NCBI GenBank assembly: GCA_031841125.1
Contig: JAJSSI010000011.1
Location: 434,001-498,000, forward strand
Direction of reading: 5' to 3'
Source: Acanthococcus lagerstroemiae
Taxonomy: Eukaryota > Arthropoda > Insecta > Hemiptera > Eriococcidae
Length of the DNA: 64,000 nucleotides
The notes beneath the pieces were generated by a model. It did no database searches, was not told where the DNA came from, and saw nothing but the letters and a program-made list of their open reading frames with translations. Positions within the stretch are counted from its first letter, which is position 1. Each line of letters opens with the position of its first letter. The position numbers and the translations under genes are program-made. This document shows positions 31,026 to 41,694 of the stretch, piece after piece.

Positions 31026-31964
31026 CTAGAGCGTTTTGACAACATTTTCCGCAGGATCTGCCATAACACGTTCAGGAAGGTATTTTAAAATAGTTTCTCT
31101 GAGTTTTTCAGCTGAAACATGTGTGTAAAGTTCTGTAGTGATAATGCTTTCATGACCTAATATCTGTTGTATAGCTTGTAAATCGGCGCCCCTCTCAAGG
31201 AGATGCGTCGCGCATGAATGACGAAAAGTATGTGGGCTTATAGGCTTAGAGATGCCAACTTTTGCTGCAAGATTTTTGATGAAGGTAAAAATCATCACGC
31301 GACTCAACTTTTCGCCCCTGCGATTTAAAAATATAAAGCCTTCATGGCGTTTTTTAGGAACTATAATACTGCGCGTGTTCTCTATATAATTTTCCAGGAT
31401 CATTTTACAATTCTGATTAACAGGTATTAATCTTCTTTTATTTCCCTTTCCAAGTACGCTGATAAGATCTTCTTCAAGATGTAAATCCGAAAACTTCAAT
31501 TGAATCAACTCAGAAACACGCAAACCACATCCGTAGAGCACTTCTAAAATTACTCGATTTCTTTTTCCTTCGGGATCACTTAATTCTATACTGTGAATGA
31601 TATCGTTGATTTCTTTCAAAGTAAGTGTGTTAGGTAATTTTCTGCTTATTTTAGGTGATTCTAAAAATTCACTGGGATTATCTTTCCTATAGTTTTTACT
31701 GACAAGAAATTTGCAGAAGCTTTTTATGGTAGAAATCAAACGCGCTTGTGTTCTTTCCGAATAACCCGCCTTCACCAAATCATAAATAAGCTGTAAAAGC
31801 TGCGTAAGAGTCATCATCGCAGGAAACGTCTCGGGGTGTTTTTCTTGAAAATAATCAGCTACTTTGTTGATATCGCATGTGTAACTTTCTACGGAATTCT
31901 GTGCCAGACATTTTTCCAGTTTTAAATAATTCGTATAATTTTCTATAACTTTTTTCCAGCTCAT
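31026..31964 (-). CDS. xerD: Tyrosine recombinase XerD-like
   Basis: The 312-residue site-specific recombinase has an N-terminal SAM-like core-binding domain (1-95). The catalytic domain has Arg in GCGLRVSELIQL, Lys in LGKGNKRRLIPV, HTFRHSCATHLLERGAD, GHESIITTELYTHV and the nucleophile Tyr in YTHV. Length and motifs fit XerD-type recombinases that resolve chromosome dimers at dif. It is the only recombinase here without lesions. It lies next to a decayed S41 protease, and no mobile element partner is visible, so a housekeeping role is more likely than an integrase role. No dif site was found in the window. Confidence 0.88.
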   Translation of the reverse strand: MSWKKVIENYTNYLKLEKCLAQNSVESYTCDINKVADYFQEKHPETFPAMMTLTQLLQLIYDLVKAGYSERTQARLISTIKSFCKFLVSKNYRKDNPSEFLESPKISRKLPNTLTLKEINDIIHSIELSDPEGKRNRVILEVLYGCGLRVSELIQLKFSDLHLEEDLISVLGKGNKRRLIPVNQNCKMILENYIENTRSIIVPKKRHEGFIFLNRRGEKLSRVMIFTFIKNLAAKVGISKPISPHTFRHSCATHLLERGADLQAIQQILGHESIITTELYTHVSAEKLRETILKYLPERVMADPAENVVKTL

Positions 31965-31982
31965 AGTTAACTTTAATTGAGT

Positions 31983-33523
31983 TTAGTTTAAAATTTGCCT
32001 AATCATTTCATCATTGGTATTAAGCACCTTGTAAAAGACTTCCTTTCTAAAAAGTTGATAACCTGTAAAGGCTTTCAAGTACAACGCGACGCTTTCGTGA
32101 TCCTTACTACCCAATTCGACGGCTCGATTTGACTTTAAAAACATTTTTTATGATTTCTTTTCCATTAAATCTTTTAAGATCGTATCTCATCAGCAATTCT
32201 CGATATTTATTTACATATAAAAATGCCAGGTCATTTAAAATATCAAGAGCTTCAGGATCGTCAAGCCATTTTTTAAATTCTGCAGTATCTATGGGAACAA
32301 ATACATCTGGATAGATTCCGCCATATGTCCAGGGAAGGCACTTTCTCTTAGAAATTTTAGAATTTAAAAAATCCATATCATATGGAGGTTTCTTATACAA
32401 AATTACATATTTGTTAATTTCTTCTATATTTTTTTATCAAGGTGGTTTTTATGAATGCTTTTTCCGCTGGTTGTATAGTAAGTGGCCACCGTTAAACGCA
32501 GTATGGAACCCGTCTCCGAGGTTGATTTCCTCTTGAATGGAGGCCTTTCCTGATGAGGGCCTTATGATACAGACCTCTTTGATGATCCTGAACGGCCCCC
32601 GCTAAAATTTCGCTTGAAGAGGCCTATTTTTCCTTAATAAGGATATAAAGTTTCCCTTTTTTAAATCTTCCATTGCCGCTGGCGTAATGATATTGAGAAT
32701 TTTCGATTTTTTCTTTAATAAAGATGATAAGTTGCCGCCCTTTTTCAAGAAACTCATCAGTAATATTTTTAGCTATATCTAACCAACCTCCTGGATTATT
32801 TCTCAGATCGAGCGCCAGCTCTTTCATATCCTTAGCTTTGAGCTCTGAGAGAGAGCGATCAAATTCCTCAAGAGAATGTTTGCCGAAACGACTAAGTTTT
32901 TTAATATATCCCATATGATCATTTAACATATAAGCCATTTTAATAGTAGGAGTGATGATCTTTTTTTTTATCAAAACATTTACAAGGGATTTCTTTTTTT
33001 AAGAATGATTACTGCTACAGTATTATACTGTTCCCTTTATTAAAAAATTCTTTAATCTGCTGAGGGTTCTTTTCTGTGATTTTTTGACCGTTTATCTTAA
33101 GCATTCGATCTCCGGGGGTGAGTATATTTTTATTAATGCTCTCTTTTAAGACTCTCGTAATGAAGGTATTATCATGAATAAGGCGGTACTCCATACCGAA
33201 ATCCATATATTATCCTTTGAGAAATTCGCGGGCTTCATCAGATTTTTCTTTGGGAATAGAAACGATGTGTGTATCTAGTTGACTGATAACATGTTGAATT
33301 GTTTCATCGATAATTCGATCTGTATTAACTTCTTTGATATATTTAGTTTCTATTAAGACTCAGAAGTCTCTTAATTTTTTGCTCTTTATCGCTGTAAAAA
33401 ACTTATATGACCTTTTTCTTGTTGGTCATCACCCAGTCGGTATATACCAACCTAAGTAGAAACCTACCATTAATGAAAATGCGATGAAAAAACACCCGCT
33501 GAAAAGGTATAAAAGTTTTTCAT
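31983..33523 (-). pseudogene. S41 carboxy-terminal processing protease, decayed
   Basis: Minus-strand pieces follow the order of a C-terminal processing peptidase. An N-terminal membrane segment near 33520 is followed by a helical part (33230-33370), a PDZ domain (33015-33206), a substrate-binding/beta part with LALDLRNNPGGWLDIA (about 32790) and a C-terminal YGGIYPDVFVP-type end (about 32330-32000). The catalytic Ser/Lys region, expected between 32400 and 32640, is scrambled. Several stops and shifts are present. These exported proteases trim periplasmic proteins. It lies 7 nt downstream of the dCMP deaminase stop, so they formed an operon. Confidence 0.82.
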
Positions 33524-33529
33524 CGGTAG

Positions 33530-33949
33530 CTATTTAATCTCTATATGTTGCACTTTTACCTGAGCCTTACGGAGAAATTCCAGGCCTGAAAGATCTCTGT
33601 AGGGAATGAGATAAACCACTCTTTGAATACCACATTGATGAATGAGTTTGCTACATTCACGACAGGGGGAAGAGGTAATATATAAGGTAGCGCCTTTGCA
33701 GGAATTTGTGGAAGCGGCCACTTTCAATATGGCATTGGCTTCAGCATGCAGAACATACCATTTCGTATAGCCTTGTTCATCTTCACATACGTTATCAAAC
33801 CCAACGGGCGTTCCATTGTATCCGTCGGAAATGATCATTCGATCTTTTACAATAATGGCGCCGACTTGTTTGCGCTTGCAATATGATAATTTCCCCCACT
33901 CAAGGGCCATCTTCATATACGCGAAATCATACTTATTTAAGGTGTTCAT
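33530..33949 (-). CDS. dCMP deaminase family protein
   Basis: The 139-residue enzyme has the zinc-binding cytidine/deoxycytidylate deaminase motifs: HAEANAIL (about residues 69-76) and the PCRECSKLI cysteines (about 96-104). NGTPVGF for substrate binding is also present. It would deaminate dCMP to dUMP for thymidylate synthesis; Bacteroidota proteins of this type are annotated as dCMP deaminases or ComEB-like. It is intact, upstream of the dead S41 protease and divergent from lepA across 255 nt. Confidence 0.88.
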   Translation of the reverse strand: MNTLNKYDFAYMKMALEWGKLSYCKRKQVGAIIVKDRMIISDGYNGTPVGFDNVCEDEQGYTKWYVLHAEANAILKVAASTNSCKGATLYITSSPCRECSKLIHQCGIQRVVYLIPYRDLSGLEFLRKAQVKVQHIEIK

Positions 33950-34176
33950 CTGGAAAAATTAAAAGTCTTGATGGATTTGATAATGTACCTAATTATAGAA
34001 AAATATCAACTTAACTCTAAGAGGTAACTTTTAGTCATTTATCAGAGAGCTGAATTTTAATAATTATTATCATAAGTTAATTATACAGACTAAAATTCAA
34101 AATTATTAATTAGATCTTAATATTGAAAGCGCTCTTATATTAAATTACAGTTGTCTTTTTAGATTTTTAAATCCCG

Positions 34177-34184
34177 TAATTTTG
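34177..34184 (+). promoter_or_regulatory. Promoter -7 box of lepA
   Basis: TAATTTTG fits TAnnTTTG and ends 20 nt before the ATG at 34205. A TTG at 34151-34153 is a possible -33 element, with a slightly long spacing. Confidence 0.5.
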
Positions 34185-34204
34185 TGAAAAATATTTTCTC
34201 TTAG

Positions 34205-35995
34205 ATGAAATTCATTCGAAACTTCTGTATCATCGCTCACATAGATCACGGCAAGAGCACTTTGGCCGATCGACTCCTCGAGCGCACTCAAACCATTAGT
34301 GAAAGGAAAAACCAACTGCTCGATGACATGGATCTTGAACGTGAGCGAGGCATCACCATTAAAAGTCACGCTATACAGATGGATTATCAATATCAGGGAA
34401 CCTCTTATATACTTAACCTTATCGACACGCCCGGACATGTGGACTTTTCTTATGAAGTTTCACGCTCTATAGCCGCCTGCGAGGGCGCTTTACTGGTGGT
34501 TGACGCGACTCAGAGCATACAAGCGCAAACCATCTCAAACCTTTATTTGGCGCTGGAAAACGATTTGACCATTATACCTGTTTTGAATAAAATTGACTTA
34601 CCCGGGGCCAACCCGGAAGAAGTGATTGATGACATAGTCGATCTTATCGGTTGTTCTTCAAATGAAGTCATTCGCGCCAGCGCGAAAGAAGGCACAGGCA
34701 TTGATGAGATTCTTCAGGCCATTATCCACAGGATTCCATCGCCCGAGGGAGATCCTTTAGCGCCTTTACAGGCAATCATCTTTGATTCGGTATACAATCC
34801 TTTTCGTGGGGTAGAAGCTTATTTCCGGATCATGAACGGGGAAATTCACAAAGGGCAGAAAATAAAATTTATGGCCACCCAGCGGGTGTACCATGCCGAT
34901 GAAATCGGAACGCTCAAGCTCAAACAAATCCCCAGAGAGAAAATAGGTCCCGGCGATGTGGGTTATCTTATTTCGGGCATAAAAGATGCTCTGGGAGTTA
35001 AAGTCGGCGATACCCTTACGGGAGCGGATATTTCGGCCGGCGCCCCCATAGAGGGTTTTGAAGAGGTCAAGCCTATGGTCTTTGCAGGCATTTATCCGGT
35101 GGACACTGAAGAATATGAAGAGCTTCGCGATTCTATTGAAAAGCTTCGCTTAAATGATGCTTCCCTTACTTTTGTTCCGGAATCTTCCATTACCTTGGGT
35201 TTTGGCTTTCGATGCGGTTTTTTAGGCATGTTGCACATGGAGATCATCCAGGAGCGCTTGGAACGCGAATACAATATGACGGTGATCACCACGGTTCCGA
35301 ATGTTTCCTATAAGGCTTTTTTGAAAAAGTCTCCCGATAAGCCCTTCTGGGTCAACAACCCTTCGGATATGCCCGATCCTTCAAAACTGGAAAAACTGGA
35401 AGAACCTTACATCAAGGCCTCGATTATTACCCTATCGCAGTATGTAGGGGCGGTGATGTCTTTATGCATTGAAAAGAGAGGACTGATTAAAAATCAGTCT
35501 TATCTCACGCCGCAACGGGTAGAGTTGATATTCGAAATGCCGCTGGCCGAAGTGGTTTTTGATTTCTATGACAAGCTTAAAACCATCTCCAAGGGATATG
35601 CTTCTTTTGATTATAGTCCCCTGGATTATCGTTTTTCTGATCTGGCGCGGGTGGATGTGTTGATCAACGCTCAGCCCGTGGATGCGCTTTCGGCTTTGGT
35701 ACATCGCAGTAACGCTTTTTACATAGGCAAAAAAATGTGTGAAAAACTGCGAGAGCTCATCCCCAGGCAGCAATTTGAAATCCCCCTGCAGGCGGCTATA
35801 GGAAGCAAGATCATCGCGCGCGAGACCATTAAGGCCCTTCGAAAGGATGTCACGGCTAAATGTTACGGAGGGGACATCTCGCGAAAGCGCAAGCTTCTGG
35901 AAAAACAGAAACAGGGAAAGAAAAAAATGCGGCAAATTGGTAAAGTCGAAGTGCCGCAGTCAGCCTTTATGGCAGTGCTCAAGCTCGGGGACTGA
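34205..35995 (+). CDS. lepA: Elongation factor 4 (LepA)
   Basis: EF4 is a ribosomal GTPase that acts in translation elongation or ribosome biogenesis. The 596-residue protein has the G domain motifs [10 protein letters not shown] (about 11-20), [17 protein letters not shown] and [11 protein letters not shown]-like domains II, III and V follow, and the LepA-specific C-terminal domain ends with the conserved [20 protein letters not shown]. Length and motifs are complete. It is transcribed singly, and no terminator hairpin is evident downstream, where decayed mobile DNA begins. Confidence 0.97.
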   Translation: MKFIRNFCIIAHIDHGKSTLADRLLERTQTISERKNQLLDDMDLERERGITIKSHAIQMDYQYQGTSYILNLIDTPGHVDFSYEVSRSIAACEGALLVVDATQSIQAQTISNLYLALENDLTIIPVLNKIDLPGANPEEVIDDIVDLIGCSSNEVIRASAKEGTGIDEILQAIIHRIPSPEGDPLAPLQAIIFDSVYNPFRGVEAYFRIMNGEIHKGQKIKFMATQRVYHADEIGTLKLKQIPREKIGPGDVGYLISGIKDALGVKVGDTLTGADISAGAPIEGFEEVKPMVFAGIYPVDTEEYEELRDSIEKLRLNDASLTFVPESSITLGFGFRCGFLGMLHMEIIQERLEREYNMTVITTVPNVSYKAFLKKSPDKPFWVNNPSDMPDPSKLEKLEEPYIKASIITLSQYVGAVMSLCIEKRGLIKNQSYLTPQRVELIFEMPLAEVVFDFYDKLKTISKGYASFDYSPLDYRFSDLARVDVLINAQPVDALSALVHRSNAFYIGKKMCEKLRELIPRQQFEIPLQAAIGSKIIARETIKALRKDVTAKCYGGDISRKRKLLEKQKQGKKKMRQIGKVEVPQSAFMAVLKLGD

Positions 35996-36141
35996 TCATT
36001 TAAAGCTAAGCTATATTCCTTTTGCCATGATATTTTCACTCTCTGAATTTTTCACCAGAGTGGTAAACTTATTATTTCCTTGTATGTTGAGACTGTTTCC
36101 CACTTTATTTCTTTCAGCTTCGGGAAGAAGTACTTGGTGAG

Positions 36142-37293
36142 TCAATATACCTTCATTCGAAGCCTTTTCCAGGGGCAGAGGCGCTTGAGAAATTCTTTCA
36201 TGGCGTTAACGGACCGGTAAAGATTTTTACCTATCTGCGCAAAATTTCCCAAAAAGTCTTTCCCTCTTCCGAGAAGAAAGTTGCACAAGGAGGGTACAGT
36301 CCCTTTCGCAACCGCTTTAGCTCCGTCGAAAGTATGGGCCAGGGCGCTTTTTTTCTTTTGATGATTTTCATCAGGATTTTCAGAAATTCTTTTGAGCCTT
36401 TATAAGGGGATTTAGAAAGATTTACGGTAAGTTCTCCCGAGGTTTTCAAGGTACCTGTTGCCGTTCTGAAAATTAATCCAAAAAGTGGAGGAAATATCCC
36501 TTTAACTACAGCCTTTGTAGCGTCGAATGTATTTCGAAAGAATCCTCTTGCTTTAAATACATTTGGGTTGAGACTTTTATAAAATAAGACCGGTATAATT
36601 TTTAAACCGCAAAGGAATGTCTTCTTTTGCCGGCAATATTAGATTTTAACGAATTTTCTTTCCTTTTGATACCAGAGTTGAGTTTCGGCACGGTTGGTTC
36701 ATTTACTCCTGATAAACTCGCCGCTGATTTCATTATTGATGCTAGCCTTGTATCGGTAGTTGCTCGGCTTACCACAGAGTTCTGACCCACGGCAGTTGTT
36801 TTCGCCATCGTATTTCCAGTTGCGTTTGGCAAATCAGGCGCCGATACTGATCGCCTCAGGACCGTTAGTTATTGTTCTCGTCGGGTGACTTTTGGCTTTT
36901 GTTCTATATAGAAGTTCTTTTTTCCGTTTGTAATCCATTAGAAGCCTGCTTTTCATTTGATTTCATAGCTTTTTGATCCCGTTTTACTTTCCTGATTTAA
37001 TCTACGTAGGCAACCGGGAGCTTTTATAGCTAAAGTTGTGGTATTAAAAGCAAAATTAACCAAAGCCTTAAAAAGAAAATCCGCTATTTTCCCAATGGTC
37101 TTAATAACTTAATTTTTAGTCTTTTTATGAGCAAAATTTTTAAGACTTTTTAATTATGAAAGATAAAAGACTATTTTTTATCGGATTCTTGCCCCTGATT
37201 TTTTGCGGCGTTTAGAGACTGTGATTCTTCTTCAGCCGGATCTTTCCTTTTCAAGTCTAGCTTTTTGCTTTCTAAAGATGTTGTAGCGCCCAT
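36142..37293 (-). pseudogene. Unidentified repeat-containing remnant beside tra cluster
   Basis: Starting at an ATG at 37293, a Lys/Glu/Ser-rich segment of 40 codons ends at a TAG at 37171. Further pieces in other frames run to a TGA at 36142. Two copies of a degenerate motif, TFDATKAVVKGIFPPLF (about 36520) and TFDGAKAVAKGTVPSLCNF (about 36310), lie ~70 residues apart. A third related-looking segment, KIADFLFKALVNFAFNTT, occurs near 37070. The middle part (36602-36832) is Ser/Thr/Ala-rich. I do not recognise the family. It lies downstream of traO on the same strand and could be cargo of the conjugative element or a host gene beside it. Confidence 0.4.
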
Positions 37294-37584
37294 TTTTATT
37301 AATTTTTATGTTATATATCGTTTTAAGCTTCTTTTTCAGAAGTCTTATCCCTTGAAAACAAAAATATTACCTTATATTGAATTAAAAAAGAAAATTAAGT
37401 TAACATATAGTTAATTATTTAATAAGCTTACCTTACACCATAAAGGCTTGATCGGGAAAGATCATTGGTCTGTTTTTTGACGGAATTTTAAGGAAATGCT
37501 CTTGATTTATCGTTTTTCCCCTCTATATTATTATTTTTTTTTCGCATTTCCTCTTTGCGAGGTTCATTTTATGAAGAGCGTTCT

Positions 37585-37934
37585 TTAATAATTAAAGATA
37601 TATTTTAAGCCCGCTCCTAAGTTCATGTGAAAATCTCTCAGATAGGAGATATCCCCAGCATACTGTTCCACTTTATGCAATAGCGCCTCGCTCCGGTATT
37701 TTTTTTCACTGAAATAAGCGCCATACACCCAACGATTCCTGTTGGCGGTGTATTTTGACACCGCCAGATTTAAATGATAACCCGAGCGGTCTTGTTTTTT
37801 AAAAAGTTTAAAATTATCTAAAAAATCTCCGCTTAGCGGCCATCCGATCTGCCTGGGCAGATAACGTTGCGCCTGCAGGGCTTGAACGCCCGGGATAAAA
37901 AAACAGATAAGATCAATATCAGCTTCTTTATCAT
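37585..37934 (-). pseudogene. traO: Conjugative transposon TraO remnant
   Basis: TraO is a conserved component of the CTnDOT-type transfer apparatus. The ATG at 37934 opens a signal-peptide-like start that shifts frame after ~18 codons. The rest reads RYLPRQIGWPLSGDF, then GYHLNLAVSKYTANRNRWVYGAYF, ending in LGAGLKYIFNY at 37585. About half the usual length is present, so an internal deletion is likely. The ATG overlaps the traN stop (ATGA), which preserves the tra operon order. Confidence 0.75.
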
Positions 37935-38831
37935 TTTATAAGATTTGCATTGATGATATCATCATTAGCTACTGAAAATCTCATATGTCGTCCGCCATTT
38001 TTTTCAAACATCTCTATCTCGAGGTTCTTATCTTGAGGAATGGTAAATTTTTGCAAGGCAAATAACCATTTTCACGCGCTTTTTTCCACTTACCGTATCT
38101 ATATCGGGAAGTTTAAAAAGCGGTGGTATCTCCATTTCCTGGATGGCGGTTCGGCTGAATACTTTTTTATTGCGTATATAAAATTTGATAAAATAAATAT
38201 CATAATTGATATTCTATCTATTTTCGATATTGAAGGAATAAAAGATTACGTTCTCTCGGATATAAATGCCTTCTAGAGAAAATACAATGTCAAAGGGGCG
38301 CATTCCCAGATGTTTCATCTCACGATTTTTCTCGAGGATTTTCCGGCTGTAAAAAGCCATATCCGCCTGGTTCATTTGCACTTCCTCAAAACTCATGGGA
38401 GCTAAAGAACCATCTTGAGTTTCCATAAAAAACTTTCGACTCACCCCCGCTAAAATCGTTTCCGTTGAGTTAATAGCTCAAAACAGGCGGATCTTCTGTG
38501 TAAACCACGTAAAAAGAATAAAACTTTCCGTCTTTGGTAATCACGCTTAGATTGGTCTCGGGAAAAGACATATTGGTATTGGCCTTTACTCTCAAAACAT
38601 TTTCCACTCCTTCAAACTTATCGGCAATAACATCGCCGCTGCCTATATCCACTGACTGAATGCCTGTGGGAAATATAAGGCTGACGGTCTTTTGATAGGC
38701 TACCTCAAGACGGAAGGATTTGAGCTGCTGGCTTGCTGGCTGTCTTTAAAATCAATCTTATTTTGCCCGTAGTTCAAAGTAAAAAATAAGAGCGCAATAA
38801 TAAACGATATATGGCCAAATACCCTGGTCAT
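37931..38831 (-). pseudogene. traN: Conjugative transposon TraN remnant
   Basis: The ATG at 38831 starts a signal peptide (ALLFFTLNYGQN). A shift near 38750 leads to VSLIFPTGIQSVDIGSGD and NVLRVKANTNMSFPETNLSVITKDGKFY, the diagnostic TraN core. Later frames hold the rest: FNVxYxxxP-like VVYTEDPPVLSY, then YSRKILEKNREMKHLG, and the C-terminal beta-rich end to 37931. TraN is a DUF4138 protein of the Bacteroidota conjugation machinery. Four or more frameshifts kill it. Confidence 0.82.
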
Positions 38832-38834
38832 AAG

Positions 38835-39960
38835 CTATAGTTTTAAATAAATTTTATAATTGGTCTTGACATAGAACTTAGTGATGCGAAGGCTTCCGTT
38901 GACCAATACTTTTATGCCTGAAACAGCGTCGGCCACGCCTATTTGCGTGACCTACCCTGCAAAGGTAGGCTGGCGATAAAGAACACCTCCTCCCATGAGG
39001 GATAGGAATGCCGTCGACCGTATGGCCAATACGTTTTTTGCGGCATCCTGCGCGCCTTGACCCCGGGTATGGCGATACCCGGGAGACCGTCCTGATCGTA
39101 TATGGCTAAATTAAAATAACGAATATTTGCAATGGTTTGATCTTGATGGACCACCGCCGGTATGGCGTTTCCCAGCAGAGATTGCGGCCTGTGAGAGCCT
39201 GTGCTATAAAATCGGTTTTGTCCGTTTCCTCCCTCCTGATAGAGTTGCCCGGGTTCGGCCTGCAAACGCCCGATAAGTTTTTTCCCCCGCGCGAAGACTT
39301 CAAAAACCTTTTCCGTATTTTCTTTCGCCTTCTTTGTGTTTTTTTTTCAGAAACCGCCCCGGTGTTTTCCGAAAGGCTTTTTTCGGTATTTTCCTCTTTG
39401 GCATCGCTTGATTTGGCATCATTTGAGCTTTGTATTAAACTCGCAAGGTGATTGAGTTTTTCATCCGTTGAAAAAGAAGAGGGAGTATAGTGGGTTGAGG
39501 GAGTGGATTTTAAGTCTTTATTGGATGAGAATCATAGAGCACCGCTAATTTTTTAGCGAATTTATAATCCTTGGCTGCGGCGGTTTTTAAGCTTATCGAT
39601 GGGCTGACCGGTGCATCCAGCGGTGCTTTTGAATTTTTTGAAGGGACTATCAATGAGGGTATTTCTTTGAAAGAATCGGTATTTTCTATCTCCTTATCAG
39701 CTAAGGAGGGCGACTCATCTTTATCCTGAACATTAAGAGAAGTATTAAGCACATCATTATCTTCGTCGATAGTGACGGGATCGGGGATTTTTCTATTGAG
39801 CGCGCTTAGCGGTGATGCCTGGGTGGGTTGAGAGGCGTTTTTTCCTCCGCCAAAAATCCAGAACAGCGTGCAAGCTACCAGTAATACAAATACAGGCAGT
39901 ATCAGGGCGAGCTTTCTTTTTTTTTTGCAGGAATTGCTGGGAATGTTGAATACTACTCAT
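38835..39960 (-). pseudogene. traM: Conjugative transposon TraM remnant
   Basis: The ATG at 39960 begins a short N-terminus. It shifts in an A10 run near 39910, then reads a membrane segment (LALILPVFVLLVACTLFWIFGG) and an acidic/proline-rich periplasmic linker (39510-39752). A frame-scrambled core (39160-39300) follows, then the TraM-type C-terminus, which contains RYFNLAIYDQDGLPGIAIPG and a KVLVNGSLRITKFYVKTNYKIYL end at 38835. This is the usual TraM layout. Three or more shifts and stops are present. Confidence 0.8.
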
Positions 39961-39971
39961 GACATAGTTTT

Positions 39972-40283
39972 TTATTTCTCAGGCAAAGGGGAAATCTTTT
40001 TCTCCCGGGCTTTGTCTTCTTTTGGCGGAATGCCATTATCCAAAGGCTCCAGCGAAACCTGCAGGAGGGGAATCTTTTTTTCCTGAATAATCGACGGAAA
40101 AGAGCGTTGACTTTTTGTCGGTTCAGAGGCTTGGCTAAAAAAGTCATAAGCTAAATAAGCCAGCATAAAAACATAAAGGATCATAATGATCCAGAAAACA
40201 GTAACCTTTTGCTTTTGAAAACATTTCTTTTCATATCTCTCAAAAAATTCCCTGAATCCATCGCTAAAAAAATCACTGAGCAT
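39972..40283 (-). CDS. traL: TraL-like conjugative transposon membrane protein
   Basis: This 103-residue frame is open, has one transmembrane segment at about residues 27-50, and lies between traK and traM, the position of TraL (DUF3989) in CTnDOT-like elements. The N-terminal amphipathic part and the single membrane span fit that family; the C-terminal tail is longer and Pro/Lys-rich. All its neighbours are pseudogenes, so even an intact product would have no partners. It may just have escaped a lesion so far. Confidence 0.55.
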   Translation of the reverse strand: MLSDFFSDGFREFFERYEKKCFQKQKVTVFWIIMILYVFMLAYLAYDFFSQASEPTKSQRSFPSIIQEKKIPLLQVSLEPLDNGIPPKEDKAREKKISPLPEK

Positions 40284-40348
40284 TTTCAGGGTTTTTTTTG
40301 GATGTGATATTTATCTCTGATTTTTGCATTGATCGAATCATTATAAAA

Positions 40349-40974
40349 TTAGGGATTGACGGAACTTATGGGATCGTTATTGAGCACATTCAATCTTTCC
40401 ATTAAAAAACCATGCGGATTGTTATCTGAGCATCCGACATTTCTAAGCCAATTTTCAGTAATTAAATTTCTCTCTATAGTAGCGCCCGCCGATGTGATTC
40501 TCTGCTTGGCGTAGGTTTTGGCATAATAAGAATACTTATCAAAATTTACCTTGATGCTATCGATGGTGATTTCCTGATTCATTTTATTATTGATGAGACT
40601 GTTGTAATATCATCCCCCCCCTGCAGCCTTTTGAATTCTTGCCTGGCGCTTTCATCACAGAGCTCAAAGGCGCGATTTATGTTACGCTGAATCACTTCGC
40701 GATCCGGGGGCAAAGTGAAAAAAAAAGCTCATGAAACCTTCTTACGTGATCGCGTCCCTCTACCGGTCTGTTCTGATTGATACCTTGCTCAAGGGACAGT
40801 ATAAGGGACTTTGCCCTGGTCTAGCACGTAGATCTTCTCACGCGCTTTTTGCGGAGACTTATAAGAAGACCAGGTGACATATATGCATATAAGCCCTAAA
40901 AGCACAGTATATAAGATGGTAAACAGCCGAAATTTGCTGAAAGAAGGCTCTAAGTTTTTTAAACTATTAAACAC
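40349..40974 (-). pseudogene. traK: Conjugative transposon TraK remnant
   Basis: The ATG at 40974 opens MFNSLKNLEPSFSKFRLF, then a membrane span and EKIYVLDQGK. Frameshifts at about 40790, in a T9 run near 40725 and in a C8 run near 40614 separate NRPVEGRDHVRRFHELFF, REVIQRNINRAFELCDESA, and the C-terminal ITIDSIKVNFDKYSYYAKTYAKQ plus DNNPHGFLMERLNVL end. The order and motifs match TraK of CTnDOT very well. This anchors the identity of the whole tra block. Confidence 0.9.
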
Positions 40975-41028
40975 ATATCATATTTATTTTATGATCATTT
41001 TTTTGAGCGGCCGCCAAACCTCCTATCG

Positions 41029-41555
41029 CTTTAGCGCCAGCTACCGGCCCCACCCTTATGGGTAGTGAGACCTCGCACAAAACCCAGGATATGACCCTGT
41101 TTTACCTTTTGCCCTTTTATACATTCAACCCCCTAAGATGTCCATAAAGCGTTGTAAAGCCGTAAGGATGCTGAAGCTTACGTAAAGTCCTAAACCCGCT
41201 CTTTGAAAGCTTATCTGCTCAACCCGGCCTGAGGCTGTCACGTAAACTTGTGTCCCATTAAGGAACGGGAATATCTATTCCATTGTGGAAGTACGACACT
41301 CCTTTAACAGGGTAGCGCCTGTAGCCAAACTTTGAAAAGATATAAAAATCGCTTATTCGGCGATATTTCAGGGGGAAAATAGAAGGAATGAATTGTATAA
41401 CGGACTTCTTTCCAATGAGCAAAATTTAAAAGGGCGACGATATGTTTATAGGATTTTGTCTGCCAAAATAAAGAAATCAAGGGTGTTTTTTTTTGCGAAG
41501 ACAAGGGCTGACTTATATAAAATAGTAAGATTATTAAGAAGGCATATTTCCTCAT
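41029..41555 (-). pseudogene. Exported M23 peptidase remnant
   Basis: A signal peptide starts at 41555 (FLIILLFYISQPLSSQ). After a shift near 41340 comes KFGYRRYPVKGVSYFHNGIDIP with the first zinc-ligand motif HNGID. An in-frame stop follows, then a shift, and TTLYGHL with the HxH-type region altered (the HPYGFTTLYGHL segment). The C-terminal part is further scrambled. M23 (LytM) peptidases cut peptidoglycan cross-links in the periplasm. It lies upstream of traK on the same strand; whether it belonged to the transposon is unclear. Confidence 0.7.
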
Positions 41556-41664
41556 AAGCCTGCAGCGTGGCTTTGTAGATATAAATATTTTTCAAATGCG
41601 TATCACTCAAAAAGTGGATTTGCCAAACAGTATGCAGAGGCGGTTATTTATAAAACCAAAGTCG

Positions 41665-41672
41665 TATATTTG
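41665..41672 (+). promoter_or_regulatory. Promoter -7 box of rplU-rpmA
   Basis: TATATTTG fits TAnnTTTG and ends 22 nt before the rplU ATG at 41695. Confidence 0.6.
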
Positions 41673-41694
41673 CCTTGCAGAAAAATAAAATTCA

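Noticed and set aside
41029..41340. GC-richer segment first considered as RNase P RNA or tmRNA
   Set aside because: Conserved cores of those RNAs are absent; translation shows M23 peptidase motifs instead.
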